Below, piece after piece: positions 8,778-16,168 of a stretch of DNA of 64,000 nucleotides. The stretch lies in assembly GCF_002002725.1 (NCBI RefSeq), contig NZ_MUNW01000051.1:141869-205868 (forward strand), written 5' to 3'. The position numbers and the translations under genes were made by a program. Below the pieces are notes generated by a model. It was not told the origin of the DNA and did no database searches. It worked only from the letters and a program-made list of their open reading frames with translations. The first letter of the stretch is position 1. Each line of letters begins with the position of its first letter. The stretch is from Sinorhizobium sp. A49. GTDB taxonomy: Bacteria > Pseudomonadota > Alphaproteobacteria > Rhizobiales > Rhizobiaceae.

Positions 8778-10649
8778 ATGAAATTTCGTTTGCAGACCCT
8801 CGGACGGTTACGTCTCGTCGATGAAGACGAGTGCGACGTCGCCTTCCCCGAAAAGGGTCTGCTCATTCTCACGCAGGCGATCGCCGGCGGCCATCGCGAG
8901 CAATCCCGAAACGACGTCGCCAAGCTCTTGTGGAACGAAGTCGTTCCAAGTCAGGCCTTCGTCAATCTGCGCAAGACGATATCCCGCGTCACCTCGCGGC
9001 AGGAGGAACTCGGCCACACGTTCCTCAGTTTTTCGCCATCAACCGTCCGGATGGAGCCCGATGCGATTGAGAGCGACCTCGACGACATCGTCGGGAACGA
9101 CGATCAGGATGCGTTATCGCGTTTCCGGTGGGCAGCAGAAAAATTCCGCGACGACTTCCTCAAGGACCTGAAATCGCAAGGCCAAGCGTTCCGCGACTGG
9201 ATCGCCCAGCAACGCTCCGATCATGCCGCTCTCCTGCGCGAAAGCCTCATCAACGCGGCCGAGAATGCGACCGGTCCGGATCGAAGGCTCGTCAGATCGA
9301 CTGCCGTCAAGCTTCTGGAGAGAAACCCCGAAGACGACGAGGTGCGCAAGATCCTCGAGACTGCGCTCGCATTGGAGGGGCGGCAATATGATGCGCGGCT
9401 GCTTTCGAGGGGGGGGCCGCTGCCCGTGCCTGCCAAGGCGGCGCCATTGCCGGCCGCCGCCATTGAACCGCTGCTGGAGACCATGGGCGAGATGCGCCCG
9501 CCGCGCGTGGTGTTGCTGCCGCCAGGCGCCGGCAACGCCGACGCGACGGCAACATTGTTTGCTCATTCCTTGATCGAGGACGTCACCATCGGCCTTTGCG
9601 CACTTCGCTCGGTCTCGGTGATCGCACCCTACACTGCCGCCCAGATCAGCCTGCAGGCAGACAAGGCCAGCACCTACGAACAACACGCCATCAGCTACAT
9701 CCTCGATACCCGCCTGACCAATGAGGGCAGCCGCCAGACGTTGTTTACGCAGCTCATCTTCTTTGCGAACGACGAAGTGATCTGGGCCGACCGCTTCACG
9801 CTCGATGACCGCGGGTTGATGAAGTCGCGCCAGGAGATCGCGCGACAGATCGCATTCGCCATCGCCAGTCAGGTCGAGCGCAACGAGACGATGCGCAAGA
9901 CCTACGAAGGCAATGGTGGCTCCTATCGCAGTTACCTGCTTGGCCAGCGCTACCTCAAGCAACTCAATCTGCCGGAGGTGCGGCGCGCCCGGAAGAGTTT
10001 CCGCGAGGCGCTCAACCAGAATGCCGACCTGGCTCCGGCCATGAGCGGGCTTGCGCGCAGTTACTTCGTCGAATGGCTTTTGACCGCCCGCGGCGACAGC
10101 GAACTCCTGGCTCTTGCCGAACAGCACGCCCGAGATGCGATTGCCATCGACGACACGCTCGCGGCCGGTTATCGCGAACTGGGCGTCGTCAAACTTTACA
10201 GCCGACAATTCGACGAGAGCATCGAGTTTCACGAAAGGGCCGAAGCGCTCAGCCCGCAGCACGCCAATGTGATTGCCAGCTACGCCGATACGCTCGTGCA
10301 GGCCTCCCGGCCGGATGGCGGCCTGCGAAAAATCGAAGCGGCGATCAATCTCAATCCGATCGCTCCGGACGAGTATTTCTGGACCGCTGCGGGCGCCTGC
10401 TATTCGCTTGGTCAATACGATCAGGCCCTTGCCTATATCGAGCGAATGCGAGACCCCACTCCCGCCGATCGGCTCGCAGCAGCGAGCTGGGGCATGCTCG
10501 GCAATCGCAAAAAGGCAAGCCAATACGTGCGCAAGACGTTTGAAGTCCATCCGGACTTCAACCTGGAGAAATGGATGGCGATCGTGCCGTTCCGTGAGGA
10601 ATGGCAGAAAACCCATTACGGCGAAGGTCTGCGCAAGGCTGGTTTCTAA
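8778..10649 (+). CDS. Winged-helix/BTAD + TolB-like + TPR regulator
   Basis: The 623-residue product looks like a SARP-type activator. Residues 1-100 form an OmpR/SARP-like winged helix (FRLQTLGRLRLVDED, DVAKLLWN, AFVNLRKTISRV), and about 105-215 an all-helical BTAD-type domain (FRDWIAQQRSDHAALLRESL). About 245-365 resembles the TolB-like N-domain seen in TPR-linked adenylate cyclases (VVLLPPGAG, AHSLIEDVTIGLCALRSVSVIAP, DEVIWADRF). TPR-like helices run from about 370 to 600 (YLLGQRYLKQLNLPEVRRAR onward). There are no transmembrane spans. It precedes the peptide-YcaO-TfuA genes and is the natural candidate for their switch. The small precursor begins 136 bp downstream, after a hairpin. Confidence 0.75.
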   Translation: MKFRLQTLGRLRLVDEDECDVAFPEKGLLILTQAIAGGHREQSRNDVAKLLWNEVVPSQAFVNLRKTISRVTSRQEELGHTFLSFSPSTVRMEPDAIESDLDDIVGNDDQDALSRFRWAAEKFRDDFLKDLKSQGQAFRDWIAQQRSDHAALLRESLINAAENATGPDRRLVRSTAVKLLERNPEDDEVRKILETALALEGRQYDARLLSRGGPLPVPAKAAPLPAAAIEPLLETMGEMRPPRVVLLPPGAGNADATATLFAHSLIEDVTIGLCALRSVSVIAPYTAAQISLQADKASTYEQHAISYILDTRLTNEGSRQTLFTQLIFFANDEVIWADRFTLDDRGLMKSRQEIARQIAFAIASQVERNETMRKTYEGNGGSYRSYLLGQRYLKQLNLPEVRRARKSFREALNQNADLAPAMSGLARSYFVEWLLTARGDSELLALAEQHARDAIAIDDTLAAGYRELGVVKLYSRQFDESIEFHERAEALSPQHANVIASYADTLVQASRPDGGLRKIEAAINLNPIAPDEYFWTAAGACYSLGQYDQALAYIERMRDPTPADRLAAASWGMLGNRKKASQYVRKTFEVHPDFNLEKWMAIVPFREEWQKTHYGEGLRKAGF

Positions 10650-10653
10650 ACTG

Positions 10654-10700
10654 GAGCATCCCGCTTTCAAGTGGCTTCACTCAAGACGGATAAGATGCTC
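10654..10700. repeat. Imperfect palindrome, possible dispersed rhizobial repeat
   Basis: GAGCATC (10654-10660) and GATGCTC (10694-10700) are perfect inverted ends, and the centre contains a second imperfect inverted pair around CAAGTG/CACTC. The segment lies directly after the SARP-like stop codon. It resembles, from memory, short intergenic palindromes scattered in Rhizobiaceae genomes; this was not checked against a database. It could also be an mRNA-stabilising hairpin. Confidence 0.45.
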
Positions 10701-10711
10701 TAGAATCAAAG

Positions 10712-10739
10712 CGCACGGAGCGTCCTCCGTGCGTTCTTA
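10712..10739 (+). terminator. Hairpin between regulator and peptide gene
   Basis: A perfect 9-bp stem, CGCACGGAG (10712-10720) and CTCCGTGCG (10725-10733), with the 4-base loop CGTC, is followed by TTCTTAC. The T-run is short, so it may act as a weak terminator or attenuator separating the regulator transcript from the peptide gene, letting the peptide be made from its own promoter. Confidence 0.45.
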
Positions 10740-10785
10740 CGCACGGCGCTCTCGCGCAATCACATGAGGGATAAGGGGAAAATCG

Positions 10786-11016
10786 ATGACGGCACAAACG
10801 ACACAGGTAGTTGTATTTGGCGTTGAGGGTGACGATGGCCTGTGGCTTGCCGATCTCGCGGCGGGAACTGTCACACGCATCGTAGATCCGCTCACCGGCG
10901 CCTTGGCCTCGGCAAACGAGCACAGAAATGCCGGTGCCACTGTGGTCAAGGGCGTGAACTTCGCCGTCAGGGCCAATTCGGCCGGCTCCGTCTCCGGCGG
11001 GTTCATGGACGGCTAA
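10786..11016 (+). CDS. Putative RiPP precursor peptide (76 aa, no cysteine)
   Basis: This small gene starts with ATG 10786 behind AAGGGG and ends 18 bp before the YcaO gene. The 76-residue peptide is acidic in its first half (FGVEGDDGLWLADL) and ends in a Gly/Ser/Asn-rich, flexible tail, VRANSAGSVSGGFMDG. There is no Cys, so thiazole formation is excluded; Ser/Thr azolines or backbone thioamides remain possible. No Gly-Gly cleavage site with a known peptidase partner and no signal peptide are seen. The call as precursor rests on position (first gene of a YcaO-TfuA block), size and the leader/core look. It could instead be a small accessory protein or recognition partner. Confidence 0.6.
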   Translation: MTAQTTQVVVFGVEGDDGLWLADLAAGTVTRIVDPLTGALASANEHRNAGATVVKGVNFAVRANSAGSVSGGFMDG

Positions 11017-11034
11017 GCCTCGACGCGCCTGCGC

Positions 11035-12285
11035 ATGACGATGGTTATCAAAACGGATCGGGCGAACGAAATTCGCCCGATCTCAGACAACTCCGGCATT
11101 GCGGACAGATACTCCGACCGCGTCTGTGCGCCCGAAGAAACCTTTGCGCGCATCGCATTGCTGTTGCCCTCTTTCGGCATCAGCAGACTTGCACGCCTGA
11201 CCGGGCTCGACAGCATTGGCATCCCCGTCTGGAACGCGGTCTCGCCCAACGCAAAATCGATCGTCATCAACCAGGGTAAAGGCATCACCGATATCGACGC
11301 TAAGGTATCGGCGGCGATGGAAGCTCTGGAGCGTGCGGTCGCCTGCAACCCGTCGGTGCAAGTGCTCGACGCAACGCGACAGGCACTTCTGGAAAGTGGC
11401 GAAAGGACGCTCAGCCTGCCCGGCCTCGTGGCGGCAGGCGAGAGCGATCTCGACGATGATGAACCGGTGTCATGGCTGCGCGGTTTCGATCTCATCGGCC
11501 AGCACACGACTTTCGTGCCGTTTCATGCCGCATTGCTCGACCGCACGCTCGAGGGGTGCCGCTACTGGCAGTCGTCGGACGGGCTTGCCTCCGGCAACAC
11601 CGAAGACGAAGCAATCCTGCACGGCCTGCTGGAACGGATCGAGCGCGATGCCGAAACCTTGTGGCGGCTGCTGCCACTGACCGCGCGTCAGCGCACGTGC
11701 ATCGACGCCGGCTCGTTCCACGACCCCATTCTCGATGACATGGCAGGCCGGATTGCCGCAGCCGGCCTTACGTTCCGCCTTTTCGATATGACCAGCGACA
11801 TTGACATCCCGTGTCTGACGGCGGTCATAGCGGATGCCGGCATCCTCGAGGCGAAAGAACCGCGCTACCATGACGTGACCATCGGGCATGGCGCCCATCC
11901 CGATCCGCGACGCGCCGCGATCCGGGCCGTCACCGAGGCTGCACAATCCCGCCTCACCTATATCAGCGGCGCACGTGACGATGTCTTCCCGGAGACGTTC
12001 ACCCGCAGGCTGCCGCGTGAGACGCAGCAACTGTTTGAGGCAGAACCGCGCCCACAAAACCGGGTTGCCCCGGTTGCCGGCAACACAGCAAACTCGTTGC
12101 TCGAATATGTGCTCGAAGCCTTGAAGCGCGCCGGCATCGGCACCGCCGTTGCCGTTCCGTTGCTCGCCGAACCCTTGCCGTTTTCCGTGATCAAGGTCTT
12201 TGTGCCGGAACTCGAAAATCCGGATGGAGCACGCAAGCGCCGTTTCGGCGCGCGGGCTCTGTCGCGCGCCCTGGAGATCGCATGA
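11035..12285 (+). CDS. YcaO-family ATP-dependent peptide-modifying enzyme
   Basis: The 416-residue protein belongs to the YcaO superfamily, which uses ATP to activate peptide amide bonds for azoline, amidine or, with TfuA, thioamide formation. The ATP/Mg-binding signatures are visible: AKVSAAMEALERAVACNP (about 89-106), SGNTEDEAILHGLLERIERDA (from 186), and GHGAHPDPRRAAIRAVTEAAQSR (about 284-306). The C-terminus lacks the PxPxP ending of azoline-forming YcaO enzymes. Two in-frame ATGs (11035, 11041) are possible and neither has a clear Shine-Dalgarno, so translation may be coupled to the peptide gene 18 bp upstream. The gene overlaps tfuA by ATGA. Confidence 0.9.
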   Translation: MTMVIKTDRANEIRPISDNSGIADRYSDRVCAPEETFARIALLLPSFGISRLARLTGLDSIGIPVWNAVSPNAKSIVINQGKGITDIDAKVSAAMEALERAVACNPSVQVLDATRQALLESGERTLSLPGLVAAGESDLDDDEPVSWLRGFDLIGQHTTFVPFHAALLDRTLEGCRYWQSSDGLASGNTEDEAILHGLLERIERDAETLWRLLPLTARQRTCIDAGSFHDPILDDMAGRIAAAGLTFRLFDMTSDIDIPCLTAVIADAGILEAKEPRYHDVTIGHGAHPDPRRAAIRAVTEAAQSRLTYISGARDDVFPETFTRRLPRETQQLFEAEPRPQNRVAPVAGNTANSLLEYVLEALKRAGIGTAVAVPLLAEPLPFSVIKVFVPELENPDGARKRRFGARALSRALEIA

Positions 12286-13007
12286 AGATCCTCTTTTGCG
12301 GCCCCACCTTGCCCGATGCGCAGGCACTGATTGGCACGGACATCGTGCTGCGCCCGCCAGCCGTGCAAGGCGACATCTTGCGCGCCACGCAGGACGACGC
12401 AACGGTCATCGGGCTCGTCGACGGCCACTTCGAACAGGTCGCGCCGGTCTGGCACAAGGAGATCCTGTTTGCGCTTTCCCAGGGTGTCCGCGTTTACGGC
12501 GCTGCCAGCATGGGCGCGCTTCGCGCCGCCGAATGTGCAGCCTTCGGCATGGTCGGAGTTGGCAGGATCTTCCAACAATACGCCGCAGGCGAACTCGAAG
12601 ACGATGCCGATGTTGCCCTGCTGCATGGACCGGCGGAACTGGACTACATGCCATTGACCCTGCCGTTGGTGAACGTCGTGGCGACGCTTGAGGATTTGTG
12701 CGCGCGGCGACAGATAAATCCTGCGCCTGCCGCGCAACTTCGGCTGGCCGCCACCAAGATCTTCTACAAGCACCGCAACTGGCGCGCGATTGTGGCACGT
12801 GCCAACCTTCCACCCGGCACGGATCTGAAACGCATCGAAGCGTGTCTGGCGAGGGGTACGATAAATCAGAAGCGCCTCGACGCCCTGCAACTGCTCGACA
12901 TCCTGCGCTCTGCCCCCGCCCTAAGGTCGACAGCGCCTGAAGGGTGGACATTCAATTCCACAAGTCTTTGGAAGCGCTTGCTCAATCAACTTGTCGCTTC
13001 ATCTTAA
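12282..13007 (+). CDS. TfuA-like protein, YcaO partner
   Basis: A 241-residue TfuA-domain protein. The family is named from the trifolitoxin locus of Rhizobium leguminosarum. In methanogens and in thiovarsolin biosynthesis TfuA works with YcaO in peptide thioamidation, probably by delivering sulfide. The core is in the first 130 residues: MKILFCGPTLPD, VIGLVDGHFEQVAPVWHKEI, GVRVYGAASMGALRAAEC (the conserved Gly-Ala-Ser-Met-Gly-Ala-Leu-Arg motif) and DDADVALLHGP. The C-terminal 100 residues are helical and variable. The start ATG at 12282 overlaps the YcaO stop (ATGA), so the pair is translationally coupled. No dehydrogenase, protease or exporter follows in the window. Confidence 0.88.
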   Translation: MKILFCGPTLPDAQALIGTDIVLRPPAVQGDILRATQDDATVIGLVDGHFEQVAPVWHKEILFALSQGVRVYGAASMGALRAAECAAFGMVGVGRIFQQYAAGELEDDADVALLHGPAELDYMPLTLPLVNVVATLEDLCARRQINPAPAAQLRLAATKIFYKHRNWRAIVARANLPPGTDLKRIEACLARGTINQKRLDALQLLDILRSAPALRSTAPEGWTFNSTSLWKRLLNQLVASS

Positions 13008-13030
13008 GCACACCAATTTCCCATGCAACG

Positions 13031-13071
13031 TGTGTCACGCTCGTGTCACGCGCATCGATAAAAAGTCACGC
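13031..13071 (+). promoter_or_regulatory. Three GTCACGC repeats upstream of small gene
   Basis: GTCACGC occurs at 13034-13040, 13045-13051 and 13065-13071, all on the same strand. The first two are exactly 11 bp apart, within GTGTCACGC(T/G)C units, which is one helical turn and the usual spacing of OmpR-family half-sites. They lie about 60-100 bp before the gene starting at 13128. The binding protein is unknown. Confidence 0.45.
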
Positions 13072-13090
13072 TATGATTTGCCATGTTGAA

Positions 13091-13109
13091 GCGGATCGGG
13101 CTGATCCGC
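13091..13109 (+). promoter_or_regulatory. Stem-loop just before the Shine-Dalgarno
   Basis: GCGGATC (13091-13097) and GATCCGC (13103-13109) form a perfect 7-bp stem with the loop GGGCT. It ends about 10 bp before GGGGA, the ribosome site of the gene starting at 13128. It may influence translation, and its position argues against the earlier start at 13083. Confidence 0.4.
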
Positions 13110-13127
13110 AGGGAACCGGGGAAAATC

Positions 13128-13364
13128 ATGCAATCTTCGATCGCCATGTCCTTTGAACCTGAAGACAAGGAGAGGGAGCTGCTGGCGCTGGCCCGCCTTG
13201 TCACCTATGCGCGCGATTCGTCGCGCACACTGAATGTCGAAGGGGTTCAATATTGCCTCGAGCTGGCGCTCGCTGCACTGCTCAAGGAAGTCGAGGAATG
13301 CGGCGACAAGACCGCACTGCTGACCAACGAACTCATGAGCCGCGCCAGCCTCGGAAACTGCTGA
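13128..13364 (+). CDS. Small helical protein, function unknown
   Basis: The product is 78 residues if it starts at ATG 13128 (GGGGA 8 bp upstream); the longer version from 13083 (93 residues) would run through the stem-loop and has no ribosome site. It is predicted helical throughout, with heptad-like Leu/Ala/Glu (ELLALARLVTYARDSS, then VQYCLELALAALLKEVEEC). This suggests a helical hairpin that might dimerise. No signal peptide or membrane span. It lies 120 bp after tfuA, ahead of a strong terminator, so it may be a separate unit under the GTCACGC repeats. I do not recognise the family. Confidence 0.65.
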   Translation: MQSSIAMSFEPEDKERELLALARLVTYARDSSRTLNVEGVQYCLELALAALLKEVEECGDKTALLTNELMSRASLGNC

Positions 13365-13401
13365 GCAGGCGAGGTTGACGTCAAATTCGCTGGTGGCATA
13401 G

Positions 13402-13444
13402 AAAAAGGCCCTGCTTCGCGCTCCCGCAAAGCAGGGCTTTCCAT
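13402..13444. terminator. Bidirectional Rho-independent terminator
   Basis: A perfect 9-bp stem, GCCCTGCTT (13408-13416) and AAGCAGGGC (13429-13437), is flanked by AAAAA on the left and TTT on the right. It sits between the convergent small-protein gene (ends 13364) and the solute-binding-protein gene (ends 13446), so it can stop both transcripts. Confidence 0.85.
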
Positions 13445-13445
13445 T

Positions 13446-15023
13446 TCAATCGGCCTGGCAATCCCACCAGAAGCGCGAGAAGTTCAGATCCCAGCTCTGC
13501 ATCGGGATATAGGCATAGCCCTGCAGGCATTTGCTTGCTGCGTAACGCTGCGACTCCACCGTCAGGAACACATCAGCCTGCGCATCGGTGACCTTGCGCT
13601 GTATCTGCTTGTAGAGATCGTTCTGCGCGGCCGGATCGACCGTCTCGCGCGACTTGTCGATCAGGGCGTCGACTTCCGGATCCTGCAGCCATTCCATCGA
13701 GGCCCAGGTGCCTTTCGCCTTTGAGTGATACTGCACATAGAAGACGCTGTCGGGCGACGGATAGGTCGGGCCATAGAAGACCTGGGTGGTCGCCGGGGTC
13801 GTCTCCACCTTGGCGGCCAGCTCGGTGATGCGGTTCCAGGGCTCCGGCTTGATGTCGAGCTCGATACCGATCTGCTCGAGATTGGCCTGCATCAGCAGCG
13901 CGATGTCCTCTTCGAAGGCTAGGCCCGTGACATAGGTGTGGCTGAGCTTGATAGGCCCCTTGCCGGCATATTTCGACTTGGCAAGCTCTTCCTTCGCCTT
14001 CTCCAGGCTGTATTCCGGGGCGGACAAGTCGTTGAGATAGGCATCCTTGAACACGGATGCCAATGGCCCGTTCATCGGTTCGCCGGGATGGATGACGTTG
14101 CGCACCGTTTCGTAGTCGGTTGCGAGCGCTATCGCGCGCCGGACGTGGATATCGTCGGTCGGCGGGACCTGGGTGTTCATCTTGATGTAGAAACCGGTCG
14201 CCGTCGTGCCGCGCAGGATCTTGTAGCCCGGCATCTTCTCGATCGCCTCGAAGGTCTCGTTTGCCTGGGCGCGCGCCGACATGCCAAGTTCGCCCTTGGC
14301 CGCAAGCGCCTTCACCGTCGCTTCGTCATGGGTGATGACGAAACGGATCTCATCGATCGGCTTCCCCTTGCTCCAGCCGCCGTGATAGCCCTCGAAACGG
14401 TTGACGACCATCTGCGAGGCGCGCTGCCAGGATGACAGCATGTAAGGTCCGGCGCCGGCCGGATGATCGGTCAGGTAGTCCGTGCCCCACTCCTCCTTGC
14501 TGTTTTCCCTGATCAGCTTTTCGTTGAGAACGAGGATCAGCGGCGTGTTGCTGATGAACGGCGCGTAGATCTTCTTCAGCCCGATCTCCACGGTCCGGTC
14601 GTCGACAACCTTCAGCTTGTCCGGATCGACGATATCGGTGAAGAGGTAGGACGGACCTTCGTTGATCGCGAGCAGGCGCTTGACGGTGTAGACAACATCG
14701 GACGCCTTGACCGGGGTGCCATCCTGGAATTTTGCGTTCTCCTTCAGCTTGAAGGTATAGGTCTTGTCGTCGTCGGAGACGCTCCAGCTTTCGGCAAGCT
14801 CCGGCACCACGGAGCCATCAGGATTGACCGTCGTCAGGCCTGAATAGAGGTTCACGGCGGCCATGTATTCCGTATAGTCGTTGATCTTGCCGGGATCGAT
14901 GGTGCCGAATTCCTGCGTCGCGTTGACGACGATCGACACCTTCTCCTGAGCCGCGGCCGGGGCGGTGAGTGCCGTTGTCTGCACCAGCCCCAGAAGCAGC
15001 CCTGTGATGAGTGTTCTCTTCAT
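13446..15023 (-). CDS. Dipeptide/oligopeptide-type ABC solute-binding protein
   Basis: A 525-residue periplasmic binding protein of family 5 (DppA/OppA/nickel type). It has a Sec signal peptide (about 1-25, ending TAPAAAQ), then the family-5 signatures DYTEYMAAVNLYSGLTTVNPD, ELAESWSVSDDDKTYTFKLKENAKFQDG (in two parts) and NTQVPPTDDIHVRRAIALATDY. ATG 15023 follows AAGGGA. It is the last gene of the operon, transcribed after the two DUF917 genes, and would deliver the substrate to the permeases encoded at 20570-22458. Its ligand is unknown; the neighbours suggest a hydantoin, thiohydantoin or cyclic amide rather than a plain peptide. Confidence 0.88.
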   Translation of the reverse strand: MKRTLITGLLLGLVQTTALTAPAAAQEKVSIVVNATQEFGTIDPGKINDYTEYMAAVNLYSGLTTVNPDGSVVPELAESWSVSDDDKTYTFKLKENAKFQDGTPVKASDVVYTVKRLLAINEGPSYLFTDIVDPDKLKVVDDRTVEIGLKKIYAPFISNTPLILVLNEKLIRENSKEEWGTDYLTDHPAGAGPYMLSSWQRASQMVVNRFEGYHGGWSKGKPIDEIRFVITHDEATVKALAAKGELGMSARAQANETFEAIEKMPGYKILRGTTATGFYIKMNTQVPPTDDIHVRRAIALATDYETVRNVIHPGEPMNGPLASVFKDAYLNDLSAPEYSLEKAKEELAKSKYAGKGPIKLSHTYVTGLAFEEDIALLMQANLEQIGIELDIKPEPWNRITELAAKVETTPATTQVFYGPTYPSPDSVFYVQYHSKAKGTWASMEWLQDPEVDALIDKSRETVDPAAQNDLYKQIQRKVTDAQADVFLTVESQRYAASKCLQGYAYIPMQSWDLNFSRFWWDCQAD

Positions 15024-15073
15024 GTCTCAGTTCCCTTCTTGTTGATTGTCGTTGTTTTTCGGTCCGGTCGCAG

Positions 15074-16168
15074 TCAGGCGGCCGGATTGAGCGCCTCGAC
15101 CGGCTCATAGGCGTGGTCGTAGCCAAAGTAGCCGGGACCGGCGAGTTCGAGCCCCTTGGCCGTTCGCCATTGCCGATCACAGGGAAGTCCGGTGAATTCG
15201 ACCGTCAGGCCGTAACGCAACTGCTCCGTCGTGACCGGCAGCCCGCCATCGGCGTCGAGCGCGCAGATGAGATCCGGCGTCGAGGCGATGACCTGTCCGC
15301 CATCGCCACGCGCAACCAGGAACTCGTTCTGGAACGCGACTTCGAACGTGCGGCCCGCAAAACCGTCGATGCCCTTGAGCACGGCCCTGCCGCGCGCAAA
15401 ACCGCCGGTCGTCGCCCGTTCGACATCGACGACGCGTCCGGTAAACAGGTGCCGCCCGTCGAACTGCTCGCGAAGGGCGATGCCGGGATGACGCTTGGCG
15501 ACGCGCTCGGCGGCAATCGTCTCGCCGATACCCTTGATGAGACTGAGCGTGCCGCGAAGGATTCCGGCCTTCATCTGCGCCCCGGTCATCGGATAGGCGG
15601 CGACAAGGCTGGCGCCACCCATCTGGATGGCCTGGACGCGGGCGAGACGTTCGGTCCAAAGGTTCGAGACTGCATTGATGATCGCGCTGTTGCCCTTGTC
15701 GTCGGCATGAACCAGCGGCGTGGCGCTAATGTCATGCATGGTGAAACTCACCATCTGCAGCTCGGGAAAGGCGCGGCCCATTCCGTCGCCGTCGATCAGC
15801 GGCAGACCTGTTGCAGCGGCCACGGCGAAGGGGATGGTCGAGTTCAACCCGCCGGCTTCCACGCAGATCAACGCATCGGCCTTGCGTCCGAGGAACCTTT
15901 CGAGCTGGCGCAGCGCCTCCAGCGCTTCGTCGCCGCGCGGCAGTTTCTCCACCATTACGGTCGGTGCGCCCATCATGAAGACGGGAACACAAAGCGCGTC
16001 ATCGGCAACGGTTTCCGGCTGAACCACGCGGACCGGACCGTTCGCCTCGATTGCGGTCCGGGCCATCAACTTGCCGATGTAGGGATCCCCGCCGCCGCCG
16101 GTGCCGAGATAGGCACCGCCGATGGCGATCGCCTCCATGTCGGCAGCCGTAATCAGCTGCTCGGTCAT
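15074..16168 (-). CDS. DUF917 family protein, copy 1
   Basis: A 364-residue cytoplasmic DUF917 protein. The family N-domain is recognisable by LGTGGGGDPYIGKL (about 20-33), ALICVEAGGLNSTIPFA and DGDGMGRAFPELQMVSF; the C-domain has TPDLICALD. As I recall, the family has been linked to S-methyl-thiohydantoin or thiohydantoin desulfuration; this was not verified. It is a tandem paralogue of the next gene upstream (16165-17295) and overlaps it by ATGA, so the two could form a hetero-oligomer. Start ATG 16168. Overall role inferred: processing of a ring compound imported by the surrounding ABC system. Confidence 0.85.
   Translation of the reverse strand: MTEQLITAADMEAIAIGGAYLGTGGGGDPYIGKLMARTAIEANGPVRVVQPETVADDALCVPVFMMGAPTVMVEKLPRGDEALEALRQLERFLGRKADALICVEAGGLNSTIPFAVAAATGLPLIDGDGMGRAFPELQMVSFTMHDISATPLVHADDKGNSAIINAVSNLWTERLARVQAIQMGGASLVAAYPMTGAQMKAGILRGTLSLIKGIGETIAAERVAKRHPGIALREQFDGRHLFTGRVVDVERATTGGFARGRAVLKGIDGFAGRTFEVAFQNEFLVARGDGGQVIASTPDLICALDADGGLPVTTEQLRYGLTVEFTGLPCDRQWRTAKGLELAGPGYFGYDHAYEPVEALNPAA

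Noticed and set aside
8805..8818. CGGTTACGTCTCG as a seventh operator copy
   Set aside because: It lies inside the start of the SARP-like gene and matches only the central GTTACGT, without the left half or the CTT end.
9114..10670. 518-residue open frame antisense to the SARP-like gene
   Set aside because: It is the high-GC complement of a well-supported coding gene and has no ribosome site or family resemblance.
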